Origin: RH-AL1 sp965214415
Lineage (GTDB): Bacteria; Pseudomonadota; Alphaproteobacteria; Rhizobiales; Beijerinckiaceae
Length of the DNA: 64,000 nt
Direction of reading: 5' to 3'
NCBI GenBank assembly: GCA_965214415.1
Contig: CBDCBQ010000003.1
Location: 1,302,001-1,366,000 of the forward strand
The translations under genes and the position numbers were made by a program. Numbering within the stretch: position 1 is the stretch's first letter; each line of letters starts with the position of its first letter. The notes below the pieces were generated by a model that was not told the origin of the DNA, ran no database searches, and worked only from the letters and a program-made list of their open reading frames with translations. Of this stretch, positions 17,799 through 26,453 are shown one piece after another.

Positions 17799-18119
17799 AT
17801 GACCGGGTCTCCGCCACGCCGCGTCGCGCATGTGTTGATCCGAACCTATCAGCTCACCCTGTCGGCGCTTATCGGCCGCCAGTGCCGCCACGCGCCGAGC
17901 TGCTCGGCCTACGCGGACGAGGCGATCGCGCGTCACGGACTTTGGGCCGGCGGTTGGATGGGAATGGCGCGCATCTCGCGTTGTCGTCCGTTCGGGACGT
18001 CGGGATTCGATCCCGTGCCGCGCGAGTTCGACCCGGCCGCGCGATGGTACACGCCATGGCGGTATGGGACATGGCGGCGCGTCGGGGACGCGGGCGCCGA
18101 AACGATGGGGAAATGGTGA
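17799..18119 (+). CDS. yidD: Membrane protein insertion efficiency factor YidD
   Basis: The 106-residue protein is YidD: an amphipathic N-terminal helix (LIRTYQLTLSALIGRQCRH), then the three-Cys core APSCSAYADEAI, RHGLWAGGW and RISRCRPFG, then GFDPVP. It assists YidC-mediated insertion at the inner membrane. The ATG at 17799 gives the usual family N-terminus; the longer frame upstream reads through the MipA leader. Elsewhere yidD lies beside rnpA and yidC, but in many rhizobia it sits next to the IscU-like gene and folE/hisI, as here. Confidence 0.93.
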   Translation: MTGSPPRRVAHVLIRTYQLTLSALIGRQCRHAPSCSAYADEAIARHGLWAGGWMGMARISRCRPFGTSGFDPVPREFDPAARWYTPWRYGTWRRVGDAGAETMGKW

Positions 18120-18217
18120 AGCGCTGCTGAACGCGCTCTTCCGATGCCGTTCAGACGGCCGACCCTAAGGTCCAACCACGCTCGATGGAGCGGGTCCAAA
18201 CCTTACGGAGCCAAACA

Positions 18218-18595
18218 ATGAATACGCGTTCCAAGTTCTTCGCCGCGGCGCTCGGCCTGCTCGTCGCCACCGGCGCCGTCGCCGATGCCTCGGCCGCCAA
18301 CGTCACCACGACGAAGACGATCACCACTTCGGCCCGGCCCGTCGCCGCGACCAAGATCGTCAAGACCGTCAAGATCCTCCGCCCCGCGCACCGCGCGCAT
18401 CTCGTCGGTACCCGTCTGCTGCCGGGTCACCGTCTCGGCTTCCGGGCGTTCGCCGGCAAGCGCATCGTGGTGAAGCACGTCATCGGCAAGCACATCGCTG
18501 GCAAGCGCATCGTGTCGAAGATGGTCGTGAAGCGTGAGATCGGCCCGCGCAGCGTGATGGCGCACCGCATGGTCAGCAAGACGGTCGTCCGCTAA
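18218..18595 (+). CDS. Secreted, very basic Lys/His/Val-rich protein of unknown function
   Basis: The 125-residue product has a signal peptide (MNTRSKFFAAALGLLVATGA, cut near ASA) and a mature part almost free of acidic residues. The second half repeats short units of the form (G)K-x-I-V-x-K: GKRIVVKHVIGKHIAGKRIV then SKMVVKREIG and SKTVVR. No family is recognised. The sequence suggests a beta-strand repeat of alternating Val/Ile and Lys/His, possibly binding an anionic surface polymer; that is inference only. A strong hairpin follows the stop codon. Confidence 0.7.
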   Translation: MNTRSKFFAAALGLLVATGAVADASAANVTTTKTITTSARPVAATKIVKTVKILRPAHRAHLVGTRLLPGHRLGFRAFAGKRIVVKHVIGKHIAGKRIVSKMVVKREIGPRSVMAHRMVSKTVVR

Positions 18596-18610
18596 ATCGG
18601 ACGTCACCGT

Positions 18611-18649
18611 GCGGGCGAGGCGCTGATCCCCCTCAGGCGCTTCGCCCGC
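18611..18649 (+). terminator. Hairpin terminator after the basic secreted protein gene
   Basis: GCGGGCGAGGCGC (18611-18623) pairs with GCGCTTCGCCCGC (18637-18649), a 13-bp stem with one mismatch and a 13-base loop, 15 bases after the stop. Only a short T-containing stretch follows (ATCTTG), so the call is likely but not certain. Confidence 0.5.
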
Positions 18650-18705
18650 ATCTTGCGCATCGCGAGCCTTCGCTGTTGATGGTCGTCCCGCCCGCGGAGC
18701 CGACC

Positions 18706-19281
18706 ATGACGACCAGCAACGGCCGCACCGCCGACCACCCGATCGATCGCCTCTTTCTCGATCGCTGGTCGCCGCGCAGCTTCACCGGCGAGCAGATCTC
18801 GGACGCCGACCTGTTCACCATCCTCGAGGCAGCCCGATGGGCGCCCTCGTCGAGCAATCTGCAGCCCTGGCGCTTTCTCTACGCCAAACGCGACTCGGCC
18901 GACTGGGCGCGTTTTCTCGATCCCATTTCGCCCGGCAACAAGCCCTGGGTCGCCGAGACCGCGGTGCTGGTCGCCATCGTCTCGAAGCGCACGCGCCAGC
19001 CGAAGGACGGCCCGCCCGTGGCGAGCTACAGCCACAGCTTCGACACCGGTGCCGCCTGGGCCTGCCTCGCGCTTCAGGCAAGCCTGTTGGGTTGGGCCAC
19101 GCATGCGATGGGCGGCTTCGACGTGCCGCGCGCCATCGCCGACTTGGCGATCCCCGACGATTATCGCATCGAGTGCATGGTCGCGATCGGCCGCTACAGG
19201 ATCGACACCGAGAAGCCCGCCGCGGCGAATGCGCGGGCGCCGCTGACGAGCTTCGTGCGGGAGGGCGTGTTTAGGGCGTAG
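18706..19281 (+). CDS. Nitroreductase-family flavoprotein
   Basis: The 191-residue protein has the nitroreductase fold signatures: DRWSPRSFTGEQI with the FMN-phosphate-binding arginines, EAARWAPSSSNLQPWRFLYA, and LGWATHAMGGFD near the second FMN site. These enzymes reduce nitro compounds, quinones or flavins with NAD(P)H; the physiological substrate is unknown. The start MTTSNGRTADH (18706) is preferred over an earlier ATG because the first ten residues of the longer form overlap the terminator region. It is apparently monocistronic. Confidence 0.88.
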   Translation: MTTSNGRTADHPIDRLFLDRWSPRSFTGEQISDADLFTILEAARWAPSSSNLQPWRFLYAKRDSADWARFLDPISPGNKPWVAETAVLVAIVSKRTRQPKDGPPVASYSHSFDTGAAWACLALQASLLGWATHAMGGFDVPRAIADLAIPDDYRIECMVAIGRYRIDTEKPAAANARAPLTSFVREGVFRA

Positions 19282-19652
19282 CGGCTTGACCGCAGCTATT
19301 GTCATAATGGTAACGTCTCGCATATCGCTGTGACGAAGACCTCGTCTGGGATGACAGCCCAGCTCTAATTCTCGTGGTGGCATCGACAGGGGCATATTGG
19401 CCTTCGAGGCGCCGAAGAAACGCCTTTGCAGCCCGCTGAGTGTCTGCGGCAAGGCGTTGGCCGGATGTCGCCCGCCAAATGGTCTCTAAGACTCTCGCGT
19501 TGCCGGTGGTCGAGACGCGAGCGTCGTCGAATTTCGTCAACCCGCAGCCTACCTAAGAACAGCGTCAAAACTGCAATGGTTTCGAGAACACGCCGAATGC
19601 AGAACCGCCGGTCGCGATCGTTCCGCGTCCGTGCGCCGACGAACGTTAGGCC
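19282..19652. other. Lower-GC intergenic stretch without a convincing gene
   Basis: These 371 bases between the nitroreductase and the acetolactate synthase are visibly poorer in G+C than the flanks. On the minus strand a frame of about 89 codons with a non-ATG start runs 19271-19540, but it overlaps the nitroreductase end and resembles no family. It may be the decayed trace of an inserted gene. I see no clear repeats or hairpins. Confidence 0.4.
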
Positions 19653-21296
19653 TCAGCCCGCCGCCCTGCCCTTCAGCTCGTCGACCAGCACGCGGCGGTT
19701 CTCCGTATAGTCGATGGGCACGACGACGACGTGGACGCCGCCAGCCGCGAACGCGGCCTCGAGCGTCGGCGCCAGCGCGTCGACCGCCGCGACCCGATGG
19801 CCGGTGGCGCCGTAGGCGGCGGCATAGGCGACGAAGTCGGGATTGCCGAAGGTCATGCCGTGATCGGGGAAGCCGTCGACCGCCTGCTTCCAGCGGATCA
19901 TCCCGTAGGCGTTATCCTCCAGGATCAGCACGACCAGATCGAGCTCCAGGCGGATCGCGGTCTCCAGCTCCTGGCTGTTCATCATGAAGCCGCCATCGCC
20001 GCAGATCGCGAGCACGCGGCGCTCCGGGTGCACGAGCTTCGCCATCATCGCCGACGGCAGCCCCGCCCCCATCGTCGCCAGCGCGTTGTCAAGCAACAGG
20101 GTGTTGGCGATTCGCGTGCGGTAGTTGCGGGCAAACCAGATCTTGTACATGCCGTTGTCGAGGCAGACGATGCCGTCCTCCGGCATTACCGAGCGCACCT
20201 CGTGGACGAGGCGCTGCGGCGTCACCGGGAAGCGATCCTCCTCGGCGCGGTCGTTGATGTGGCGCAGGATCGTCTTGCGCAACTCGAGCATGCCGGGATC
20301 GGGCTCGAGCTTGCCTTCGAGCTTGTCGGCCAGCGCCAGCACCGTGGCGGCGATGTCGCCGACCACCTCGGCGTCGGGATGGAACACCTGCTCGACGTCG
20401 GCGGACACGTAGCCGATGTGGATGACCTTGGTGCCACCCGCGACCTCGCCCATCAGGAACGGCGGCTTCTCGACCGTGTCGTGGCCGATCGAGACGATCA
20501 AGTCGGCCCGATCGATCGCATCGTGCACGTAGTCGCGCTCGGAGAGTGCCGCCGTGCCCATGTAGAGGTTGGAAACGCCGGTCACCGCGCCCTTGCCCAT
20601 CTGCGTGTTGAAGAACGGTAGGTTGGCGCGCCGCACGAAGGTCGACAGGGCATCGACGAGGCGCGGCCGATTGCCGGCGGCGCCGATCATCACGAGCGGG
20701 CGTTCGGCCTCGACGATCATTTTCGCCGCGCGCAGGATGGCCGCTTGGGCCGCGACAGGCAGATCGATTGGGTGCGCCGGCACGATGCCGACATCGGCCT
20801 CCTCGGCGGCGATGTCTTCCGGCAGCTCGAGGTGCACCGGGCCGGGATGCTCCTCGACGGCGATCCGGAACGCCTCGCGCACCAGGGTCGGGATCGAGGC
20901 GGCGGACACGATCTGCCGCGACGACTTGGTGAGGGGCCGCATTGTCTGGACGATGTCGACGATCTGGAAGCGCGCCTGCTTGGCGCTGCGGATCGGCTTC
21001 TGGCCGGTGATCATCAGCATCGGCATGCCGCCGAGGTGCGCGAAAGCCGCGCCCGTCGTCAGGTTGAGCGCGCCAGGCCCCAGCGTCGAGAGGCACACGC
21101 CCGGCTGCCCGGTGAGGCGCCCGTGCGTCGCGGCCATGAATGCGGCCGGCTGCTCGTGCCGCGTGACGATCAGCTCGATGGAGGATGTGCGCAGCGACTC
21201 GACGACATCGAGATTCTCCTCGCCCGGCACGCCAAAGATGCGGCGGACTCCCTCGTTCTCGAGCGCGGCGACGAGGAGGTCGGATCCTTTGGGCAT
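19653..21296 (-). CDS. Acetolactate synthase large subunit-like TPP enzyme
   Basis: The 547-residue thiamine diphosphate enzyme starts MPKGSDLLVAALENEGVRRI. It has Glu48 (RHEQPAAFMA), which activates the cofactor, and the GDG motif AICGDGGFMMNSQELETA closed by LEDNAYGMI, the TPP/Mg site. It resembles stand-alone (AlsS-type or rhizobial second copy) acetolactate synthases rather than IlvI/IlvB, since no ilvH regulatory gene follows. The frame extends 77 codons upstream, but that part lacks family similarity. A closely related 2-oxo-acid decarboxylase function is possible. Confidence 0.87.
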   Translation of the reverse strand: MPKGSDLLVAALENEGVRRIFGVPGEENLDVVESLRTSSIELIVTRHEQPAAFMAATHGRLTGQPGVCLSTLGPGALNLTTGAAFAHLGGMPMLMITGQKPIRSAKQARFQIVDIVQTMRPLTKSSRQIVSAASIPTLVREAFRIAVEEHPGPVHLELPEDIAAEEADVGIVPAHPIDLPVAAQAAILRAAKMIVEAERPLVMIGAAGNRPRLVDALSTFVRRANLPFFNTQMGKGAVTGVSNLYMGTAALSERDYVHDAIDRADLIVSIGHDTVEKPPFLMGEVAGGTKVIHIGYVSADVEQVFHPDAEVVGDIAATVLALADKLEGKLEPDPGMLELRKTILRHINDRAEEDRFPVTPQRLVHEVRSVMPEDGIVCLDNGMYKIWFARNYRTRIANTLLLDNALATMGAGLPSAMMAKLVHPERRVLAICGDGGFMMNSQELETAIRLELDLVVLILEDNAYGMIRWKQAVDGFPDHGMTFGNPDFVAYAAAYGATGHRVAAVDALAPTLEAAFAAGGVHVVVVPIDYTENRRVLVDELKGRAAG

Positions 21297-21405
21297 TCGT
21301 GACACTCGCTCGGGACACCGCTTCGCGGAAAGGGTTTGACGAGCGACAATGTCGTGAAGCGTCCACGGTTGCTGGCCGACTTCGGCCAGACCGGCGGCGG
21401 AGCCC

Positions 21406-22446
21406 CTACGCCACCACGCGTCGGCCGCAATTCCACAGCGCGAACGGGACGCCGGAGAGCAGCACCTCGAGCGCGTCGAGGCTCTGCCAATTGCCGTTGA
21501 CCGAGAGCCGCGGCAGCGCCGTCGCATGGTCGCGATGGGCGGGGAAGATCATGCCCGGCCGCGTCGTCACGGCGCTCGAGAATCCGAGTTCGGCCGCGAT
21601 CGCGTACTCGCGCGGTCCCGCCGAGGTCGGATCGCCGACAGGATAGGCGAGGTGTCGCGCCGGCAGGCCGATGCGCATCTCGATGTGCCTGCGGCTCTCC
21701 GCCAGCTCGTGGCGAACGAATGTGGCCTCATGCTTGGCCAGCATCGGATGGGTCAGCGTATGGGCGCCGATCGTGCAGAGCGGGTGCCGCGAAAGGGCGG
21801 CGATGCCGTCCCAATCGAGACAAAGCCGCGCCGGGATCGCCGCGGGATCGATGCCGGCCCGCGCCGCCAGATCGGCGATGACTTGCAGCAGGCGCTGCTC
21901 CGGACCCGCGCGAAGCATCCCGTAGAGCGTCCGAAACGCGGCGCGCTTGTCTTCGTCGGTCCGCGCGGCCAGCGCGAGGCGCCGCTCGTCGGTCTCGAAC
22001 TCGATCGTGTCGAGCGCGCGGATCGCCGCCTCGAGCTCGACCCACCAGAGCCGCGCGGTGCGGTCGGCGAAGCCGCTCGTCACATAGAGCGTGAACGGCG
22101 CGGCGTGCGTCTCCAGGATCGGGAGCGCGTGCTCCGCCGTGTCGATGTAGCCGTCGTCGAAGGTCAGCGCGACGAAGGGACGTGCGTTGGGCTCGCCCAT
22201 TCGCGCCAGGGCATCGTCCATCGACACGAGATCGTAGCCGAGCGCCTTGGTCCGCGTCAGCGCGGCATCGAGGAAGTCCGGCTCGACCTCGAGCAGCCGA
22301 TTGGGCGCGAAGCCGCCGCCGGCCCAAGGTCGAACGTGGTGCAGCATCAAGATCGCGCCCTGCCCGCGCGTCCAATGCGCGAGCGGCTTGTGCAGCCGCG
22401 TCGCCTTGAAGACGGCGAAGCCCGCGCCGATCACCTGCTGCTTCAT
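21406..22446 (-). CDS. Polysaccharide deacetylase (NodB homology, CE4)
   Basis: The 346-residue protein has the CE4 motifs: AILMLHHVRP, VALTFDDGYIDT (catalytic base Asp and metal Asp) and CTIGAHTLTHPML (metal His pair). These enzymes remove N- or O-acetyl groups from polysaccharides. There is no obvious signal peptide, only a mildly hydrophobic N-terminus, so it might act in the cytoplasm or at the inner membrane. It lies at the edge of the EPS locus and is divergent from the acyltransferase gene, which suggests a role in modifying the same polymer. Confidence 0.9.
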   Translation of the reverse strand: MKQQVIGAGFAVFKATRLHKPLAHWTRGQGAILMLHHVRPWAGGGFAPNRLLEVEPDFLDAALTRTKALGYDLVSMDDALARMGEPNARPFVALTFDDGYIDTAEHALPILETHAAPFTLYVTSGFADRTARLWWVELEAAIRALDTIEFETDERRLALAARTDEDKRAAFRTLYGMLRAGPEQRLLQVIADLAARAGIDPAAIPARLCLDWDGIAALSRHPLCTIGAHTLTHPMLAKHEATFVRHELAESRRHIEMRIGLPARHLAYPVGDPTSAGPREYAIAAELGFSSAVTTRPGMIFPAHRDHATALPRLSVNGNWQSLDALEVLLSGVPFALWNCGRRVVA

Positions 22447-22535
22447 CGCGCGCCCCGATCGCCACGCGCATGGGCGTGCGTTTCTTAACCGATCCTCTCA
22501 ACAGGACATTGAGCTTTCGTTGCTAATTTCGAACG

Positions 22536-23732
22536 ATGACCACGTCTGTCGAACTGCCCATCGTATTCGCCGAAATAGGATCCGCGGCCGCTGCGCAGAC
22601 GACAGCGCGCGCGTTCGCGACGGTCGAGGTGCATGCGACGGTGGCGCCGATCCTCGAGGCCTGGGCCGCGCTGGAAGCCGACGCACCTTGCTCGGTCTAT
22701 CAGACCCGCGCCTGGCTGATGCCATGGATCGACACGCTCGCGGCGCCAGCCGGGCTCGAGCCCTGTTTCGTTGTCGCGCGCGGAGCGGACGCGCGGCCGG
22801 TGGCCCTCCTCTGCCTCGGGCTCGCGCGACGCGGCCCGATGCGCCTCGCCACCTGGCTCGGCGGCAAGGACGCGAATTTCCAGATGCCGCTGCTCGCTCC
22901 ATCCGCCGCCTGGACGGGCGCCGAGCTGACGCGCCTGCTACGCGAGGTGGCACGTGGTCTCGGGCGGGGCGCGCCGGACCTGTTCATGCTTGCCAATCAG
23001 CCGCGCGTTTGGGACGGCGGTGCCAACCCGCTCGCCATGCTGCCGCATCAGCCGAGCCCGAGCGCGGCCTACGGGACAACCCTGCCCGGCGATGCCGAGA
23101 CTTTGTTTGCCGCAAAACTCTCCAAGGACGGCCGCAAGAAACTGCGCAAGAAGGAGGCGCGCCTCGCCGCGCTCGGGCCGCTCACGCACGTCGTCGCCGT
23201 CGGGGCGGAAGCGCAGGGGAACGTGATCGACGCGTTTCTCGCCTTGCGCAACGCACGCTTTCTTGCCCAGAATATCGCCTCCCCCTTCGAGGCGCCGGAG
23301 ATGCGCGCTTTCATCGCCGCCGCCTGTGCGCGGCCCGGCCCCGGGATCGAACTGCACGCCCTGTCCGTGGGCGAGCGCATCGTTGCCGTCTACGGTGGCG
23401 CCGCGCACCAGGGTCAATGGAGCGGCATGTTCAACGCCTTCGACGCGGACCCGGCGATCGCCCCATCGAGCCCCGGTGATCTCCTCTTGCTGCGTATCGT
23501 CGCGCAGGCCTGCGCGCGCGGTCTGGCGCGGTTCGACCTCGGCATCGGCGAGGCGCGCTACAAAGCGGCGCTTTGCGACGAGACCATCGCGCTGTTCGAC
23601 GTTCTTGTTCCGGTCAGCACGCTTGGGCGGCTCGCCGTCGGCGTGATTGCTGGTCGCCAAACCCTGAAGCGGCGCGTGAAGGCCCATCCGCGCCTGTTCG
23701 CGCTCGCGAAGCGGATCCGCGGCCGGCGCTGA
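22536..23732 (+). CDS. GNAT-like acyltransferase (CelD/BioF2/FemAB-related)
   Basis: The 398-residue protein fits the Acetyltransf_6 (CelD/FemAB-like GNAT) family. It has an N-terminal half with YQTRAWLMPWIDTLA, a middle section FAAKLSKDGRKKLRKKEARL, typical of the family just before the acyl-CoA fold, and a C-terminal GNAT core with VYGGAAHQGQWSGMFNAF and FDLGIGEARYKAALC. Related proteins are found in cellulose and exopolysaccharide loci and probably add acyl groups to sugars. It stands back to back with the deacetylase, so the pair may set the acylation of the EPS. Confidence 0.82.
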   Translation: MTTSVELPIVFAEIGSAAAAQTTARAFATVEVHATVAPILEAWAALEADAPCSVYQTRAWLMPWIDTLAAPAGLEPCFVVARGADARPVALLCLGLARRGPMRLATWLGGKDANFQMPLLAPSAAWTGAELTRLLREVARGLGRGAPDLFMLANQPRVWDGGANPLAMLPHQPSPSAAYGTTLPGDAETLFAAKLSKDGRKKLRKKEARLAALGPLTHVVAVGAEAQGNVIDAFLALRNARFLAQNIASPFEAPEMRAFIAAACARPGPGIELHALSVGERIVAVYGGAAHQGQWSGMFNAFDADPAIAPSSPGDLLLLRIVAQACARGLARFDLGIGEARYKAALCDETIALFDVLVPVSTLGRLAVGVIAGRQTLKRRVKAHPRLFALAKRIRGRR

Positions 23733-23748
23733 GCGCGGCCAAACTGGA

Positions 23749-26283
23749 TCAGGCAACATCCTGGTGCGTCGGGTGGCGTGCGCGGCCGGCGACGAGGACC
23801 TCGCGCGCACCGGCTTCGGCAAGCTCCGTCTCGAGCTGCGCCAGCGTCGCCGCGTCGGCGCCCGATGCCGGCATCAGCACGACGAAATCCGCGTAGGGCG
23901 CCATGATCTTGGCGATCTCGCTCTGCGGATAGGCGGGCGCGAGCAGGACGATGAAATCATAGGTCGCCGTGAGCGCGTCGAGGATCAGGTCGAAGTCGCG
24001 GAAGTCTGCCTCCTGCCGGCCCGTCGGAATGAAGTGCAGCCGTGATGCGTGATCGCGATGGATAACCTCGGCGAAGGACGCTTCGCCGACGAGCAGCTCC
24101 GAGAGCCCATGCAGGGTCCCGATCGAGGCATCGGCATCGTCGCCCGCTCGCGTCAAGGACGAGAGCTTTGTCGGCGATCGATTCAAGTCGACGACGATCG
24201 TGCGGCCTTTGGCGGCGAGGTCGCGCGAGAGCTCGATGATCGTGGCCGCGCTGTCCGTCGCGACGCTGGCACCGACGATGTGCAGCCCGTGGCCCGGTAC
24301 ATGCGCGCCGACGATATGCGCCACAAGCTTGGCAAGGTCGTCGGCCGGCTCGACGGCGTACTCGGCCGTGGCGGTACGCGCCGCAGCGCTGCCGATCGGG
24401 TTGGCGTCCCAACCGATCGTGTCGCGGAGCGGCAATTCGAGCGCGTCATCATTGGGCCGCTCGGCGCGCGATGCCGCCGCCGATTGCCCGAACGCCTTCA
24501 TCCGGCCGAGGATCGACCCGACCAAGCCGCCAGCCATGACGGACCTGAGGGCCGAGGCGGGCGGACGCTTGGCACGCGGCGCGCGAACGGTGACGGGCGT
24601 GAAGACGAGGTCGTCGTCTTCGGCCGGACGCGTGTCCGGCGTCTCGGCCCAGGGCTCCGCCAAAGTCTCGGCCCGAGCGTCGACGGATGTCTTCGCAGGC
24701 TTCGTTTTTGCAGGCTTCGTTTTGGCAGGCTTTGTGGTGGCAGGGCCGCCGAAGAAGCCGCGGCGCCGGAAGATCGTCCGCTCCCGAACGATCGTGGAGG
24801 CGGGTACCGGGGCGATCGGTCGCGCCGGCACGGCTTCGGCCTCCGCGTCGACGACCGCCACGGTATCCGGGCCCTCGCCGCCCATCAGCTCGCCGGCGGC
24901 GATATAGCCAACGGTGAGCACGAAGGCCGCGAGCGTGCCAAACATGATGAACGGCAGTTTCTTCGGGAACGAAGCCTCCTGCGGCGGCGTCGCGCGCTGG
25001 ATGATGCGGGCATCGGCCGGCGTCGCGTCGGACGAGGCCCGAGCCAACGCCTCCTGATATTTCGTCGTCGAGCTGTCCAGCTGATCCTTGATGCTCTGTG
25101 CCGCCCGCTCGAGCGTGCGCAGATGCACCTCGTCGACGTTGGCCGAGCCGGCGAGCGTCTTCTGCTGGCCGAGGACGGTCTCGAGATTCTTGACGCGCGC
25201 GCCGGCGATCGTCGCCTCGTTCTCGAGCGTCGTCGCGGCCTGCTTGGCGGCGCCTTTCAGGGCGCGATCATACTCGGCGACCTGCGCCTGCAGCGCCTTG
25301 ATCCGTGGATGGCCCGGCAGCAGCGTGCGCCCCTCGAGCGCGAGCTGCCCCTCATATTGCACGCGCTGCTCGGCGATGCGGCGGACCGTATCGTTGTTGA
25401 TCACATCGGGCACGTCGACGGCTTGGCCGCTGCGCAGCAGCTGGCGGATCATTTGCGCCTTGGCCTGCGCGTCGGCCTGCGCGGTGCGGGCCTTCGAGAG
25501 ATCGGTGTTGATGTCGGCCAGCTGCTGGCCGGAGATCGTCATGTTGTTGGTGCCGGCGAGCAGGCCCGTCTGCAATCGATATTGCTCGCGCGCGTCATCC
25601 GCCTTGACGAGCCGGATGCGCAGGTCCGCGATCTGCGCGCTGAGCGATTCCGCCGCCTCCTGCGCCGTCAAGTTCTTGGCCGAGGATTGCGCCTTCAGGT
25701 AGAGCGTGGCGACGGTGTTGGCGGCACGCGCGGCGAGCTCCGGATCACGGCTCGAGAATTCGATCGCGATGACGCGTGTCTTCGGCGGCGAATACACGGT
25801 GAGCTTGTCGAGAAATGCCGTGATGATGCGGGCATCGCGCGTCTCCTGCGTCGGATCGCGCATGATGCCGAGCAGCACGAGGACGCGCTTGACGGGGTTC
25901 ATCCCGTTCGCGTTCGGATCGAACTCGTCATTGCCTTCGAGACCGAGTTCCTTGATGGCGCGCCGCGCGATGTCGCGCGAGGTCATCAGCTGCACCTGGC
26001 TCGCGACCGCCTCGGGATCGAGCTGGAATTGCTGGTCGGCCTGCTGCGTGCTGACACGATCGGGGCGCGTGAAGAAGGTCTCTTGGTTCTCGAGCAGAAC
26101 CTGCGTCTGCGCCGTGTAGCGCGGCGAGATCAGATTGACGGTGATCGCGATAAGGAGACAGGCGAGGAGCGGCGCCATGACGAGAAGCCGCGACCGGCGG
26201 CGCAAGGCGATGCCGAGCGCGCGGAGATCGATTTCTCCGGTCGGCTCGATCGCTTCCGGAGCGGCCGCGAGACTTCGCGTCAT
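23749..26283 (-). CDS. Wzc/ExoP-like polysaccharide co-polymerase with degenerate BY-kinase domain
   Basis: The 844-residue inner membrane protein has a Wzz domain with helices near residues 35-52 and 440-462 enclosing a long periplasmic coiled-coil region (DLRIRLVKADDAREQYRLQT). A cytoplasmic linker with a TKPAK repeat (about 513-533) precedes a P-loop-like domain at 660-844. That domain has the overall tyrosine-autokinase layout, but reads GASVATDSAAT where Walker A (GxxxxGK) belongs, VVDLNRS at Walker A', and has no C-terminal tyrosine cluster. It probably controls chain length but cannot phosphorylate. It is divergent from the Wza-like gene. Confidence 0.88.
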   Translation of the reverse strand: MTRSLAAAPEAIEPTGEIDLRALGIALRRRSRLLVMAPLLACLLIAITVNLISPRYTAQTQVLLENQETFFTRPDRVSTQQADQQFQLDPEAVASQVQLMTSRDIARRAIKELGLEGNDEFDPNANGMNPVKRVLVLLGIMRDPTQETRDARIITAFLDKLTVYSPPKTRVIAIEFSSRDPELAARAANTVATLYLKAQSSAKNLTAQEAAESLSAQIADLRIRLVKADDAREQYRLQTGLLAGTNNMTISGQQLADINTDLSKARTAQADAQAKAQMIRQLLRSGQAVDVPDVINNDTVRRIAEQRVQYEGQLALEGRTLLPGHPRIKALQAQVAEYDRALKGAAKQAATTLENEATIAGARVKNLETVLGQQKTLAGSANVDEVHLRTLERAAQSIKDQLDSSTTKYQEALARASSDATPADARIIQRATPPQEASFPKKLPFIMFGTLAAFVLTVGYIAAGELMGGEGPDTVAVVDAEAEAVPARPIAPVPASTIVRERTIFRRRGFFGGPATTKPAKTKPAKTKPAKTSVDARAETLAEPWAETPDTRPAEDDDLVFTPVTVRAPRAKRPPASALRSVMAGGLVGSILGRMKAFGQSAAASRAERPNDDALELPLRDTIGWDANPIGSAAARTATAEYAVEPADDLAKLVAHIVGAHVPGHGLHIVGASVATDSAATIIELSRDLAAKGRTIVVDLNRSPTKLSSLTRAGDDADASIGTLHGLSELLVGEASFAEVIHRDHASRLHFIPTGRQEADFRDFDLILDALTATYDFIVLLAPAYPQSEIAKIMAPYADFVVLMPASGADAATLAQLETELAEAGAREVLVAGRARHPTHQDVA
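24686..24745 (-). repeat. Four 15-base tandem repeats coding for TKPAK units
   Basis: Inside the Wzc-like gene four tandem 15-base units (24686-24700, 24701-24715, 24716-24730, 24731-24745) encode a Lys/Pro/Ala/Thr repeat in the cytoplasmic linker. Units 2 and 3 differ at one base, and the outer units are more divergent. Such repeats can change copy number by slippage and alter linker length. Confidence 0.75.
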
Positions 26284-26453
26284 GACTCATCCTGCAAAAA
26301 AATTCGTTTCGGAAGAAAACTACTTTAAAGTTGCTTCGTGGTTAATTGTGCCGCACAAAATACCTGAAAAGAATTTTTTAACCATACCGCTCTAGCGTCT
26401 TAACCATGTTGCTCTGGCCGGTTTGCCGGGCGCGTTCTGATGATGGCGGACCT
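26284..26453. promoter_or_regulatory. AT-rich divergent promoter region of the EPS locus with CtrA-like half-sites
   Basis: This gap between the Wzc-like and Wza-like genes is strikingly AT-rich for the window. It holds two direct TTAACCAT motifs (26378-26385 and 26400-26407) whose starts are 22 bases apart, about two helical turns, a reverse-strand TTAACCAC (26338-26345) and a palindrome ACTTTAAAGT (26322-26331). TTAACCAT is a known half-site of the alphaproteobacterial cell-cycle regulator CtrA. Binding here is inference. Confidence 0.5.

Noticed and set aside
21297..21527. 77-residue N-terminal extension on the acetolactate synthase
   Set aside because: Overlaps the end of the deacetylase gene and lacks family similarity. 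MPKGSDLL at 21296 is the normal start.
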